A DNA stretch of 64,000 bases, taken from positions 62,001 through 126,000 of the forward strand of contig CAKJVC010000003.1 of the NCBI GenBank assembly GCA_918026815.1, read 5' to 3'. Below the pieces are notes generated by a model. That model searched no databases, had not been told where the DNA came from, and saw nothing but the letters and a program-made list of their open reading frames with translations. Each line of letters opens with the position of its first letter. The stretch's first letter is position 1. Position numbers and translations under genes: made by a program. Below are positions 1 through 10,683 of this stretch, piece after piece. The DNA comes from Chalara sp. BL73 (taxonomy: Eukaryota > Ascomycota > Leotiomycetes > Helotiales).

Positions 1-1229
1 GAAATGAAGTCTGAATTTCTGGCTTTCGGCTTCACATTTGCCAGAACTCGGCTAGTATAGTACTCCTTGTCCCAGGCATTAAATTTGGGAGATCCTGTAG
101 CCAATCTTTTCGCTTCTAAGAGCTCTGCCATCTCAAGCTTGACTCTTGGGCTATTATCTGCTGACAAGGCTTGTAAGAACTGATTGACTGATTCCGGCGA
201 CTTTGCCATCTTGTCACTTAGACTCAAATGAGCAAAACTCTCGAACCTTGACAGCTTTGCTAATTCAGCCCTTCTTCTCAGCATCGTCTCTAGCTTTTCC
301 AGCGTTCTCTCAGATGCAGTTTTACTGGCAATAAAGATCTCTTTCCGGACATCTTCATCATGCACTGACCTTAATGCTGCAAGCGATACTCCGCCAATAG
401 TTGGCAAGGAGACTCTCCCCCAAGTTGTGAACTCCCTCACCAACATCGGCTCCATTCCTTGTAGCCTACTGCTCGGGAAGGTAATCTGATGTCGGGCAGG
501 TTCCATCTCATCCACAAATTCTGTTCCGACCTCGCTAATCTCCTGAGAAAGTGTAACGAAACGTTCCCTTTGTGATCGAGGCAGATCGATGGCTGACTTG
601 GCGAAGTCTTTTGCCAGAATTTGCACAACCACCAGCTCTTCCTCGTTCCAACTTGCCATAACTTCTGGAGTATTCATAGCAACCTGAAGCTGCTTATACA
701 ATCCTGTTGTGGTATTCAAAACGTTCATATATTCAAACATCATCATATATGCTTTCGTAGCAGCCGCTTGGAACTTATCATCTGGGTGGGTAGCCCGGAC
801 AAAATCCGATAGATCAATAACTCGACATAGCAGGTCACTGAGCCTATCCAAGTCGCGCGCAATTTTTTTGTATTCATCCACCGAAGACGCTGCCAAAACT
901 TTTTCCACTATCCTTTTTGCCTTCCATAAACTTATATTCGCAAAGGATTCAAATCCTTGCGGATCTGTAAGATATCGATTCTGGAAAAGTCCGCAACCAC
1001 GCCCTGAATATCCATATTTGGCAGACTGAGAGAACTCTTTCCAGATATTAGGAGAATCAAAGATCTGCCGCAATGTTCTGTCATCGTGCTGAGCCCCTGG
1101 CGCGATGTTGTTCACAGGTCGAGACTCGTTGTGTTGTGAGGCGGCGATCTTGAGACCTCTCCGTCCTTGAATCTGCCGTTGAATGCATCTCGAGCAGATC
1201 CACGCCCTTGACTGGACGCTCTTTAGCAT
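1..1229 (-). CDS. OCT1: Mitochondrial intermediate peptidase, N-terminal half (cut by window edge)
   Basis: Zinc metallopeptidase of family M3 that removes an octapeptide from imported precursors in the mitochondrial matrix after the main processing peptidase has cut. One uninterrupted frame of 409 codons runs from the ATG at 1229 to the window edge with no stop. The start MLKSVQSRAWICSRC is Arg-rich, as expected for a mitochondrial presequence. Family-typical stretches follow: DDRTLRQIFDSPNIWKEF (about residue 55), ATHPDDKFQAA, VGTEFVDEM, and near the edge FAHLSLSDKMAKSPESVNQF and NAWDKEYY. The HEXXH zinc site of the family lies further C-terminal and is outside the window. It is divergent from the MICOS gene at 1423, with only 193 bp between the starts. 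The family call is firm; an intron beyond the window cannot be excluded. Confidence 0.92.
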   Translation of the reverse strand, partial: MLKSVQSRAWICSRCIQRQIQGRRGLKIAASQHNESRPVNNIAPGAQHDDRTLRQIFDSPNIWKEFSQSAKYGYSGRGCGLFQNRYLTDPQGFESFANISLWKAKRIVEKVLAASSVDEYKKIARDLDRLSDLLCRVIDLSDFVRATHPDDKFQAAATKAYMMMFEYMNVLNTTTGLYKQLQVAMNTPEVMASWNEEELVVVQILAKDFAKSAIDLPRSQRERFVTLSQEISEVGTEFVDEMEPARHQITFPSSRLQGMEPMLVREFTTWGRVSLPTIGGVSLAALRSVHDEDVRKEIFIASKTASERTLEKLETMLRRRAELAKLSRFESFAHLSLSDKMAKSPESVNQFLQALSADNSPRVKLEMAELLEAKRLATGSPKFNAWDKEYYTSRVLANVKPKARNSDFI

Positions 1230-1422
1230 CCTTCTTCGCAGATCTTCTGGTAATCATTCGTTGTTGTACATATGAAATAATTATTTGACATCGGCACACA
1301 AGTTGTGCATTTTATGCAAGGATGCATAAAATGCCAAGATCGTACCTTCAAGCTTTCTTGACCCTCGGAAGGAGACTGCGATAATACGTCCCAATTGACT
1401 TTACATCAACGTCAATTGAACC
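1230..1422. promoter_or_regulatory. Shared divergent promoter, OCT1 / MICOS subunit
   Basis: The 193 bp between two divergent start codons must hold both 5' regions. Both products are mitochondrial, so co-regulation is a reasonable inference. I see no obvious TATA box in it. Confidence 0.5.
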
Positions 1423-2242
1423 ATGGCCTCTAGATTGTTCCTGCGGCAGGTCAGTATTTACCGTAGTAGAAGCGCTTAACTAACAGAATGTAGCGCGTTG
1501 CGCCCGCAGCGCTTCTCGCAGGCCTCGTTCTCTACCCTAAAACCAACCTCTTTGCAGAGGCGCCGGACAAAATTAATGTATGCCGGCAGGGTGATTCCAT
1601 TGTTATTTATGATTCTAACAGATCCTATAGGCAAAAAAACCTATCTACGATGACTACGAATTGCCCCCAGCACCTCCCACTTCTGCCCCTACATCTCCAT
1701 CAGACACCACCACAAAAGTGAGATCACCCACTCCCACAGATCGATTAGCAGCACAAATTGGAAAGGCACGTGTGTTTCTGCATGGCTATGTAGCAGCTGG
1801 GGAGAACAAGGTCAATGAGTTCATGGATCAAGCCCTTCATCTCGAATCCAGCTTCACCAGCACGATTGCATCCCTTGCTCCCGAACCAAAGACTGGAGAG
1901 AAACTTATGCCAGGATCAATCTATGTTCTAGTGGCTGCCATGACTGGAAGTATAATATCTAGAAACCAGAATATTGTGCTGAGAGCGGTTGTGCCTGCTG
2001 CAGTCGGAATTGGTGCTGGGTGGGTTGTTCTCCCAGTTACAATGCGGAATGTATCAGATCTACTATGGAAATACGAGCAAAGATTTCCAGCTGTTGCGGA
2101 TGCACATTTGAGGACAAGGCAGGGATTTGAGAAGGCATGGTATATGGCCCGAGTTCATTCGCAACAAGCGGTTCATATTGTAGATGATAAGGTATCCTCT
2201 AGCAGAGAGGCTGTTGAGGGGTGGGTAGGGAAGGGGAAATAA
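1423..2242 (+). CDS. MICOS complex subunit, MIC26/MIC27 (apolipoprotein O) family
   Basis: Subunit of the mitochondrial contact site and cristae organizing system in the inner membrane. There are three exons: 1423-1449, 1494-1577 and 1631-2242, giving 240 aa. Intron 1 has GTCAGT and CTAAC before its AG; intron 2 has GTATGC and CTAAC before TATAG. Joining restores MASRLFLRQ + RVAPAALLAGLVLYPKTN + AKKPIYDDYELPPAPP, the typical N-terminus: a hydrophobic stretch near residues 12-25, then the YDDYE-P motif. A Pro/Ser/Thr-rich linker follows, then a second hydrophobic region around SIYVLVAAMTGSI and AVVPAAVGIGAGWVVLP, and an amphipathic tail. The long third-exon frame alone has no N-terminal signal and opens on TTG, so the spliced ATG is preferred. 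Confidence 0.85.
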
Positions 2243-2491
2243 GCATTTACTCTATTGCGGCACAATAGATGTATACACTGTATGAACAATAAAATTTTCC
2301 TTGATCACTATTAGCAGCATCGACCAATTCACGACTATCGACGCCCGAATGATTTTCTCAAACCAGGCAAGTGCCTCTTTCCGTTGTTCCGACTTGTCTC
2401 TTGTCTCTGGGCACCTCAAGAGGCCGCCAATAGAGACAGCACAATATTACGGTCGTATTTGAATTGCTACTAAGGCATTAAATCTGCTCGA

Positions 2492-3710
2492 ATGTTATTG
2501 GTGGCCTCTGCTAGGGAGTGTAGCGTCAGCATATATGCAAGCCATGCATATAGGTTGCTTCTCAAGTTACAATTGGTGGCCTCACTATACTCTCAGTTCC
2601 AAATCAACCTGCTTTCTAGAGCCATCAAGTATAATTATCCATGCTTTCCACCTCCTTGCGAGTTTTGTTCATTAACAGATTTCGGTTCGTCGCCGCAATA
2701 TTTACTTGCTCTGGGAAGCAAACTATTTCTGCGCCAGGTGAAGGCGCCTTTCCTCCCGAGGGTAACCTCGAGTCTTACCTCGCGGGTGGCCGCTCCTTCA
2801 AGCGGTCAGCCCGTGACACTAACTAATTCTCAATTCATTTTGTCGCATGTACGTCATCTACATCACACCATTATATGTCACCTAGGAGGAATATTGACAC
2901 CGTTAAACAGCTGCTATCTTCAAAACGACAACGAACCCACGGTGGATCCTCGATCCATCTTTCATAAAAACCCACATGTATTAGATCCACCCTCACTGAA
3001 AGACGTTTCCAAGGATCAGGAGCTGGAATCTCTGGCCTATGATACTTGGGGAGAAGCCAACTCGGAGCCTCTCGAGGAGCCTCACGATGTTAGCACCGAC
3101 CGTAGCTGTGATCGCGGAAAGTCGGTCTCCGATGCAAGCCAATACGTCGCAGATGAGAGTGATGTGCGCGATGTTTTTTTCTCATCCAACCATTCTGTTA
3201 ACAACGAGGAGGGCGGGCAAGCGGCCGCGTCCGCCCTCCTCCTACGACCAATTACTGAGGCTTTGATTGTCTCTGAGCCACTCACGGGGAGCATCATTTC
3301 TTCAATCTCATCCACTTCAGTCAGCTATGATGTTGGAACGAACGGCCACCTCAGCACTCTCTCTAATGGCCATTTCAAGTGTCCGAGTTGCACTCGAACA
3401 TTCGACAACTTGGGCAAAGCACGGTAAGATAACTGTACGGCATAAGCAAATATTGTTTACTGACCTCCTCAGCCGCCATGTCCAAATCTACAAGCATATT
3501 CATCACTGCCAAGTGCCGGACTGCTCAAAAGTTTTTGAAACTCACAAAGACTTTATCCGTCACATAAAACGCCATGACCCATACACAAGGCGTTATGAGT
3601 GCCCAGTACAGGGTTGTCACGCAAAAACTGGTAGACACTCGAAAATTGGTAGTCAGAGTAGTTTTGCACGCAAAGACTTGCTGAAACGCCATCTTGAGAG
3701 ATTCCATTGA
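2492..3710 (+). CDS. C2H2 zinc-finger protein (start uncertain)
   Basis: Probable DNA-binding protein. Two exons, 2492-3423 and 3473-3710, are joined by a 49-nt intron (GTAAGA..CTCAG). Splicing fuses KAR to RHVQIYKH and completes a C-terminal set of three fingers: CPSC..H/H, CQVPDC..HIKRH, and CPVQGC..RHLERFH with a long loop. It ends only a few residues after the last histidine. The region before the fingers is acidic and Ser-rich (DESDVRD, SSISSTSVSYD). The only Met in the first-exon frame is at 2492, and the first 110 or so codons look poor, so the true start probably lies in an upstream or alternative exon that I could not place. Length as drawn is 389 aa. The finger end is solid; the N-terminus is not. 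Confidence 0.6.
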
Positions 3711-3947
3711 TTGATCTGCATGGATCGGTCTACATCATAGTAATCCATTTCTGGTAAAAATTGTTTGTATGTCAAGTTCCATTTTATATGTATACAACAT
3801 TAACTAAACTAGTCACACTTCGATAGTTGCGGAAACATGGATCGGATTCGACATATACTTTCGGGGCTTAATCCTCTCAGATGAAAGAGGTTTCTGCTCT
3901 GCGGTGAAGCCGGGGATCGGGTTGTTTATCTTGTCGCGATCACTCTG

Positions 3948-4082
3948 ATATTTTCGCACAAACCCAAATAATTCACTGTGGAGTACTTTTGGCGATGACC
4001 GTGTTGTGGTTAGCACGACTGAGATGTGCAACCTTGAATTGGCTTTCTCCACGGTGAATTATTTGGCTCTGTGCGAAATTAT
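3948..4082. repeat. Imperfect inverted repeat, 38-bp arms
   Basis: Arm 3948-3985 is the reverse complement of 4045-4082 at 33 of 38 positions (shared core AAATAATTCAC), with about 59 nt between. It touches the left end of the larger hairpin, so the two form one compound foldback structure. Confidence 0.75.
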
Positions 4083-4249
4083 TCCTAATGTGACCGCAAG
4101 CTCCAACGACCCCAACCCCGAGGCTCCGATTTGACATCCATGTCCATCTATGTCCTTGGACTAAGGACATAGATGGACATGGATGTCAAATCGGAGCCTC
4201 GGGGTTGGGGGGGTTGGGGTCGTTGGAGCTTGCGGTCACATTAGGAATA
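4080..4249. repeat. Long near-perfect hairpin (78/87-nt arms)
   Basis: Arm 4080-4157 is the reverse complement of 4163-4249 around a 5-nt loop GGACT. The only difference found is a 9-nt extra in the right arm, a duplication within a G-rich run (GGGGTTGGG). This could be a foldback element, a small RNA source, or a palindrome made during sequencing or replication. Confidence 0.85.
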
Positions 4250-5164
4250 CTAACAGGGGCAAGATTATTTCTCAGACGCTGCGGTTTGGACATAAATAAC
4301 TGTCGTATCCGATATTCTTATGACTCTAGATGATACCTAAGTCTTAGAACAATCCATGGTCAAGTCAAGAATATATCCCGTGTCTTGCTGAAATGCACTG
4401 CGTGAAAATTAGAAAGTTTAAAATTATGGTTGCCTCACACCGAAATGCTGTACTCATCGTCTTTCTCTCCCAAATCCGGAAATGTGCAACATTTATCTCC
4501 CTATCTTCTCATTCAACATCATGATTGATACTTCGCCTACCCCAGTATGAGTCCACCCTTGGTGTTCAAAGAGTAGGAAGAGCCGCGTGGTTTGAGCGAG
4601 GAGCGTCACAGTTCACGTGGTGGCATGGCGAGTGCATCAGCAAGTGACTATTCAATAATCTTCAAACACAAAATTTTACACAGATTTTGAATATGATCAC
4701 TTTGGCTTCTCAATCCTTCCCGTATTCATGGTCATATAAATTTCTTAAGAAGTTTTTTAGAGGGAGGATCTTCTTGAGTCTAGTTGAATGTCTTTCAGTG
4801 GCTCTCTGTCTTATTTTCGAGTGCACCACGTTAACACGGTACATTCTGTCATTGCACGTCTCCTTTTTAGGAATTTGGCAAAGGAGTATGATGCCATTGT
4901 CGGCAAAACAAGCGGGCCCCTGCCATAGTATGGTTATCTCGGCTAGACCGTCTAAACAACTCACCCATGCGCAAAAAAGGGTTCTAGAACGCATACCTTA
5001 GTATTGCTGACTGACGGTCAAACGCCACTGGCAAATTTCATCCCTGTATTTCGGCTCAAAGAAGGCTTCTAGAACACCTAAATCGAAGAAATATCTCTTT
5101 GCGGGGGGCTCCAGCTGACAGTCCCAGACATCTACTTCTGACCTCCAGAACATACAGAACACAA

Positions 5165-5422
5165 ATGAAGTTCTCAATCACCATCTTCGTACTCCTGCTC
5201 CTAGCAGCAGTTTCGCCAATTTCAGGCGCCCCATCCACTCTCGTAGACAGAAAAAATTACGGCAATTTCCCTCTCTTGCCGAATGCGCGGCCGAAGACAT
5301 GTAAGATATGCTCGGCTCCTAATTTTGGCACGCACAAGCCTTTCGTATGCATGCGTCTTGCCTGTAGGTCCGGACCTCCCAATACTGAACATCCTCTCTG
5401 TGAGGGATATTACAAGTATTGA
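5165..5422 (+). CDS. Small secreted cysteine-containing protein (effector-like)
   Basis: 85 aa. It begins with a clear signal peptide, MKFSITIFVLLLLAAV, with likely cleavage after ISGA near residue 22. The mature part is about 63 residues with five cysteines (C46, C49, C62, C67, C79), grouped as CKIC, C-x4-C and one single. An odd number of cysteines is unusual for a fully disulphide-bonded protein. The frame extends upstream to 5099, but the ATG at 5165 is preferred because it starts exactly at the signal sequence. I do not recognise the family. Size, secretion and cysteines fit the loose class of fungal effector candidates or antimicrobial peptides; the function is unknown. Confidence 0.6.
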   Translation: MKFSITIFVLLLLAAVSPISGAPSTLVDRKNYGNFPLLPNARPKTCKICSAPNFGTHKPFVCMRLACRSGPPNTEHPLCEGYYKY

Positions 5423-5899
5423 TCGTGCGGATTAGTGCCTGTTAGGTTACGAGAGATTTGAGTAGCTCTAGAATACTTTTCAGTAGACAGTAGCTTTTAT
5501 TCCATATATCTGAAAGGGCTACGGAAGGTATTAATTTGTTGGTCAACTTCGCAAAGGAATGCTCCTCTCTTTTTCTTTTGGCACTTGCTGTCATAGCAAA
5601 TATACATTGAATACAACTTATTATTGCATAACGGCCTTGCGTTTGGCGAGCCCTATGCTTGTCTGGCGACCTTTCTAGCTAGTAAATTAGAAATTCTCTA
5701 TTCTTATCAATGCTTTATCTTGGATTATCCGGGGCTACTTTCAATCAGTATAGAACTCAAGATGGTTGTGGTCACTGGTCTCTTTTCAGAGCAACATGAC
5801 TTTAACTTTTCTAATATTTGCATTAAGGGACATGGTAGTGGCAATGCAGTGCGTTGTGATTTGAGGAATATTATTCATTATATTCTATGGACGCATATA
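5423..5899. other. Intergenic, nothing seen
   Basis: This region lies between the small secreted protein and the end of the convergent esterase gene. It is AT-rich with short frames only, and should hold both 3' UTRs. Confidence 0.4.
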
Positions 5900-7643
5900 T
5901 TATATTGGCCCTAGGGTTGTGAGAATATTCGTTGATATATACTCAATGCCTTCCGCACGATAGGTGTCCGGTTGCACATACGCCAGTGCCGTGACATTAG
6001 TATCGAAAATAAGATTTCGAGGTTTGTCCAAAGTATACTTCGGCCAGTAAACAGCGCTAACTACAAGAAACGGTTAGTCATTGCCTTCCGATGGGGATCT
6101 TGGTCGACTTACCGCCAGAGTTATTTGGATCGCCATCCACGATGAAGCTGATCCACATCCTTGACATTAATCTTGCCAACTGCGCATAACTTTCTGGCTT
6201 CCCTTCAAATGGCGGAACAGCCACAACGTTCTTGTACCCGTCTCCTTCAAGATTATAGAACACAAATGCAACTTCCTGGAAGTGTGTTGCCCCGGTGGTA
6301 TAATCCACTCCGTTCGGCATTACATTGAAGACGTAGCTATAGCTAGTGACATTATGCTTCGCCCATGCTTGACTTGTCAACCGACGTGGAGCGTGCATCT
6401 TTGTATCACCACCAAAAGCAGCAGCTCGCTTAAATTGGGATCCATATCTCAAAGAAGCAGGCGGCCGTCCTTCAAAGGTTGGAGGAATACCAATTTCTGG
6501 GATATCAGGGTAGAGAGCGGCTACTGTGGCTGCTGTTGCGTTGTCAATTCCAGCTGTGGTGAGGGTACCGAGAAATTGCTCGGTTGTGTTAATGCCTCGC
6601 CTCCCAAAGGCGGTCCCTTCGTCGTGGTTGGCGCCGAGGAGGTATGGTACTTTAAGGAATCTGCCATCGCGGAGCAGAGTCGTAGGAGTATCGGGAATAA
6701 AGTCGCCATCTACAACTGGCTGAAGGGGAGCTCCAGTGGTGACTGAGCTGTTGAAAACATTACTAAGGACATCAACAGGAACTTGGCGCAAGCAGGCGAG
6801 GCTATCCGCGGTACCAGAACAGTTTGTTGCCTTTGTGATCTTTTCGTAATATGGCTGCCATAACTCCGCAGTCAGTGTGGGCGGTGCCAAACCTGCTGGA
6901 GCACCACTCTGAGAGATTGCCCCACGGAATAGTCCATCATCTCGACCTCCATAAGCAATCAACTGAGTCCCAACACTCCAACCTCCAGCGCTCTCTCCAA
7001 AAATCGTGACCTTTGCTGGGTCTCCTCCAAAAGCAGCAATATTTTCTTGAACCCAGTGCAGTGCTAATCGTTGGTCTCTGATACCAATATTCGCGGCGCC
7101 TGCAGCTGCGATTTCCTTGCCAAACAGAAAGCCCCAACCACTAAGTCTGTAGTTTATGCTTACGGCGATGATAGGAGACCTGGAAAATACCGACTGCTGA
7201 ATAATACGTGATAGATTGTATCGTGGATCAGCATTGCCTCCTTGTCTCAAACCACCTCCGTGGATCCATACAGCGACTGGTAAAGATCCAGTAGCGTCAC
7301 TGGGTCTAACAACATTCAACGTCAAGCAATCTTCCGAGATTTTGTTTCCCAGTACCCATTGATCGCTTCCATAGCCAATACATTCCGGTGAATACTCAGT
7401 TGCGGTTTTCGTTTCGGTCCATGACGTGTTTAGAGGTTGTGCTTGGCGGAAGCGAAGATCACCCAGGGGTGGCTGCGCATATGGGATGCCAAGGAAGAAG
7501 TCCTGATTGTACTCCAAGCTGTAGATACCAGAGTATGTTCCATTGAGAGTTTGCACCGTTGGAGAATCCTGACGAGATGAGAGAGAGGAAGCAGACAGGG
7601 TAGCCAGGAAAGGCACGATTAAGAAGGCTAGATTTGACAACAT
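5900..7643 (-). CDS. Secreted type-B carboxylesterase / lipase
   Basis: Alpha/beta-hydrolase of the carboxylesterase type-B family, expected to cleave ester bonds outside the cell. Two exons, 7643-6113 and 6060-5900, are joined by a 52-nt intron (GTAAGT..TTGTAG), giving 563 aa. The signal peptide is MLSNLAFLIVPFLATLSA. The oxyanion-hole region is WIHGGGLRQGG (about 127-136). The nucleophile elbow GESAGG gives Ser218; the acid is Glu342 in NHDEGT; the base is His454 in GATHFQE. SEDCLTLNV and FLGIPYAQPP are family signatures. Several NxS/T sites suggest glycosylation. The second exon supplies the usual C-terminus (VYWPKYTLDKPRNLIFD). An in-frame ATG at 7658 (MPQLQ) is an alternative; the longer frame to 7850 is excluded because a TATA box lies inside it. 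The exact substrate cannot be told. Confidence 0.88.
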
Positions 7644-7745
7644 TTGGAGTTGAGGCATAGCCAGGTATAAGAAGGGATTCGAGCTGGCTTTAGTGACGGT
7701 ACTCTCTGTGCAGCTATGGATAGTATCATTCAGAGATATAGAGGC

Positions 7746-7752
7746 TTTTATA
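7746..7752 (-). promoter_or_regulatory. TATA box of the carboxylesterase gene
   Basis: TATAAAA on the minus strand, about 100 nt upstream of the chosen ATG. It lies within the longest open frame, which argues that translation starts at 7658 or 7643 rather than 7850. Confidence 0.5.
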
Positions 7753-8945
7753 TTTTCTGGTATGCCCGCTAGTACGATCTTGAGCCATGATGCCGGGTCA
7801 AAAATTGACGACCCACACGTCATTTTTTCGACTCCACAAGTATAAATCACTTGATAGATCTAGCAAGCGGTGCCTCCCTTGCAAACTTGACTATCCTCCG
7901 GACGTTTTCCTCAAGAGTCGTTATTGTGGATGCCGGTTATACCCCGGCGAATGGTTTTGCGGGGTGTCTCCAGGTCTCTTCACGCGGGCCAATGCGGGGA
8001 AGGAGAAGAAGGGCCGAACAACAAACAACAAAAAAAGTTCCAGGTGAAAGATGACGCTTCACGAACCGTTTTCGACCAATGTTAAGCTATGATCCGTATT
8101 AATAATATATTTATCCGCAAGCTGTACAACAGGAAAGAGCACATAGAGCCACTGTATTGGGATAGATGCCGAGGTGCTTGCCGCAAACTGTAGAGGCACA
8201 CTGCTTTGCTATGCAGGCGGATCAAACGAGACAGCAGGTAATGTATAGACTCACCAATGATGTCTAGTGGAATACTGAAAAGATACTGAAAGACTACTGA
8301 GAGCAGAGGGAGATTCGCAGATTGAATAACGATAACGACGGTAAGGTAGCTTGATGATACCATTAATGAGTTGGGTACCCAACATCGACTACGAGGCGCT
8401 TTTCAAAAGTGGGAAACGGAAACCCGATAATACATAATAACGAGAGCAGAAAACCGGTAGAAAGTCCTAGGAAACGAGCTAGACTAAAGGGATACTGGCT
8501 TCGGCTCGGGCATTTCATCTCTCTTCCTGGAGCTTCAGAAGGGCCGAAAGCCGTTCCCGCAGCCCCCCACCATAAAGTTTGGAGCAACTTAAGTCAAAAG
8601 TGGGATATGTGAGAGTATCTAGTTTGTGGAGGCTTGGAGAGGCGGGACGGGCTTGAAATAATGGTATCAAGACGTCTTGAGAAATGGAGGTTGGCATGTC
8701 TTGGCGTCTAATAGCATTGTCGCCTGAGGCATAAACGAGTTGTTCCCGCATTGCACATAGTCCTTCAAGATGAAGCGCCTATATGAAAACCGTAACCCTA
8801 GTTCTTGAATTTACAAGCTATAGCTGTGGTCTACCGGCGCGAGTCCGTGAATTTGTTCCGCACTTGGATTCCGAACTCAAAAGTCCAATAATCGAAACAC
8901 CTCGTACGCAGGTTCCTCATATGGATGAGCACTTTAAATTTCGGA
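7753..8945. other. Intergenic, no gene seen
   Basis: Upstream region of the esterase and downstream region of the NIF3-like gene. Short overlapping frames on both strands have no recognisable domain, signal or splice support. Confidence 0.4.
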
Positions 8946-9302
8946 TTAGCAAACGGCATGAAGAATAAGCGGCTCGTAATGGATCCTTATGGGTGTCAAG
9001 AAAGACCGAAGAACTTGCCCTTTAAGTGCCTCCACAGCCTTTCTCGCGACCTCTTCGCCAACACAAATCGTCTCAACTCTCGCCTCCGTGACTTCCTCAA
9101 GAACACCTACACTCCCCAAATGTGGATTTGCTTTGTCTCCGGGGCGGAACTGACCTGTACCCAAAGTGGTGAAAGCACATTCAGTGTAATTTCCTGGGCC
9201 TGGATACCGACCAGCACCCACGCCGAAGATTGCAGCCTTGCATACTTCAAGCGCTTCGGGAGGCACAAAGAAGACCAGCTTGAAGCGCGGAATAGTGGAC
9301 AT
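8946..9302 (-). CDS. NIF3-like (NGG1p-interacting factor 3) small protein, C-terminus aberrant
   Basis: 118 aa. It resembles the small fungal NIF3/YqfO-type proteins. MSTIPRFKLVFFVPPEALEVCKAAIFGVGAGRYPG is the N-terminal beta-alpha unit; GNYTECAFTTLGTGQFRPGDKANPHLGSVG and AVEALK follow as in the family. The ATG at 9302 is chosen because the family starts directly before this strand; the frame extends upstream to 9359. After AVEALK, relatives as I recall them continue with an AHPYEE-x-AYEVY ending. Here the frame reads 27 unrelated residues containing only HYEP. In the DNA, a CACCCATAAGGA stretch about 25 nt further on looks like a mutated HPYE in another frame, so the 3' end may be rearranged and the gene possibly non-functional. 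Biochemical role of the family is poorly defined (metal-binding). Confidence 0.6.
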   Translation of the reverse strand: MSTIPRFKLVFFVPPEALEVCKAAIFGVGAGRYPGPGNYTECAFTTLGTGQFRPGDKANPHLGSVGVLEEVTEARVETICVGEEVARKAVEALKGQVLRSFLTPIRIHYEPLILHAVC

Positions 9303-10683
9303 GATGAAATCTACGAGTTTCTTCGCTTCAAGAACCGAATGTCTTTGCGATACAGTCAAACGGGCTAAAAGTTCTCAAAAGATGCTGTATAGTGAATGTG
9401 TCAACCACTGTTCCAGTTTCCGAGGATTCCGGTGCGCTAATAGAGAGCTCTGACGTATTCTTCCGTGAATTTTTTGGTACTAAATAAATAGTTTTGGCAG
9501 ATTTGCGGAAACAGTATGCTTGAAATGCAGATGGAAGGAAGATTATAAGTTTCGATGTCCTACATCTCAGCCCACTTTTCATGTGACCAAAGCCTTTGCT
9601 GCAACACCTTCCTCTCACCACTCATACATGGGCTATGATTGGGCTCCTGTGCATGCAGCACCTTGTGTCGCCGAGAGTAACGAAACTGAATCTCGAGCTC
9701 AATATCGATACTATTTGCTCGATAACAGAAATTGTCTAATTCAACATGCCTGAATAGATACTAGAGTCATCGATACTCAACATTCTCTACCCAGACTCCG
9801 TTGGCGCTGGTCGAGCTTTTATTCAGTAGGGAGGATAATCCACTGGCTTATGTATAACGCATTGCCTATTTAGCCTACGCCAGAGTATCCGAGAACTAAA
9901 ATATGTAGATGGCAGGTATTTAGAACCTGTTAAGGCTTGGTATCCTTGGCCCGACGTCTTCAGTATTACAGGAGAACTTATGGAGGCTCTAAGTCATTGA
10001 ACACACATCGAAGCCTTGTCTTTATGGTGCATGTTATTTAATCCCATGGCCAGATGTCGTGAATATTTCTCATCCATGGCCGCGCCAACCACTACGACAT
10101 CATGCGTGGAAATCTCAAGATCTTGATAATTAATAAGGCAAGTTGATGATAGAAGTATGGTTGCCCTTAAATCAGTAAGGCTTAAGGTGTTCGCAACGAG
10201 TTATTGGATTGAAAATACTCCATTGGATTTGTGGCGCATTCTTTTTTTTTTGCCCCGGGGGGGGGGGGGAGGGTTGGCTAAGTTTGTTCCAAGATCTCAT
10301 TCTCCTTACATTCAGTGATACTTTAGAATACGCGAGACTAGAAGTCTGTTGGTAGCTCAAAATTTAGTCAGCTTGTTATCTGAATCGTGTACTATTTTCT
10401 CCTGAGGCACATTTTCCAGGACTTATTCCAGAGCTCAGACAACTGCCCTTTGGCATAAATTTATTCAGATTGTACATAGTTGAGGAAATTGTTTCATAGC
10501 TCCAGGCAGATTACAGTCACTATATTCGACCTTTCAAATATGAATCATGCAGGCTCTGAATGCATCTTAAAACCACCTCTTGTATACATGCCTGCTTCAC
10601 TCTTCTTCCATAAACAATATTTCGACGAGACAAAAAGATTTGAGCCGACACAAGCAGCTGTTTAGAAAATAGACCAGCTCCTC
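9303..10683. other. Intergenic, no gene seen
   Basis: Contains a T/G homopolymer patch near 10240-10270 (a T run followed by CCCC and about 13 G). No supported gene. Confidence 0.4.

Larger units (their letters stand above)
3711..5164. other. Intergenic DNA with inverted repeats, no gene seen
   Basis: Apart from the two inverted repeats listed separately (3948-4082 and 4080-4249), I see no supported gene. The short frames here, such as 4687-5001 and its opposite-strand mirror, lack domain or splice support. Confidence 0.5.

Noticed and set aside
7644..7850. N-terminal extension of the carboxylesterase
   Set aside because: It includes a TATA box and would bury the signal peptide.
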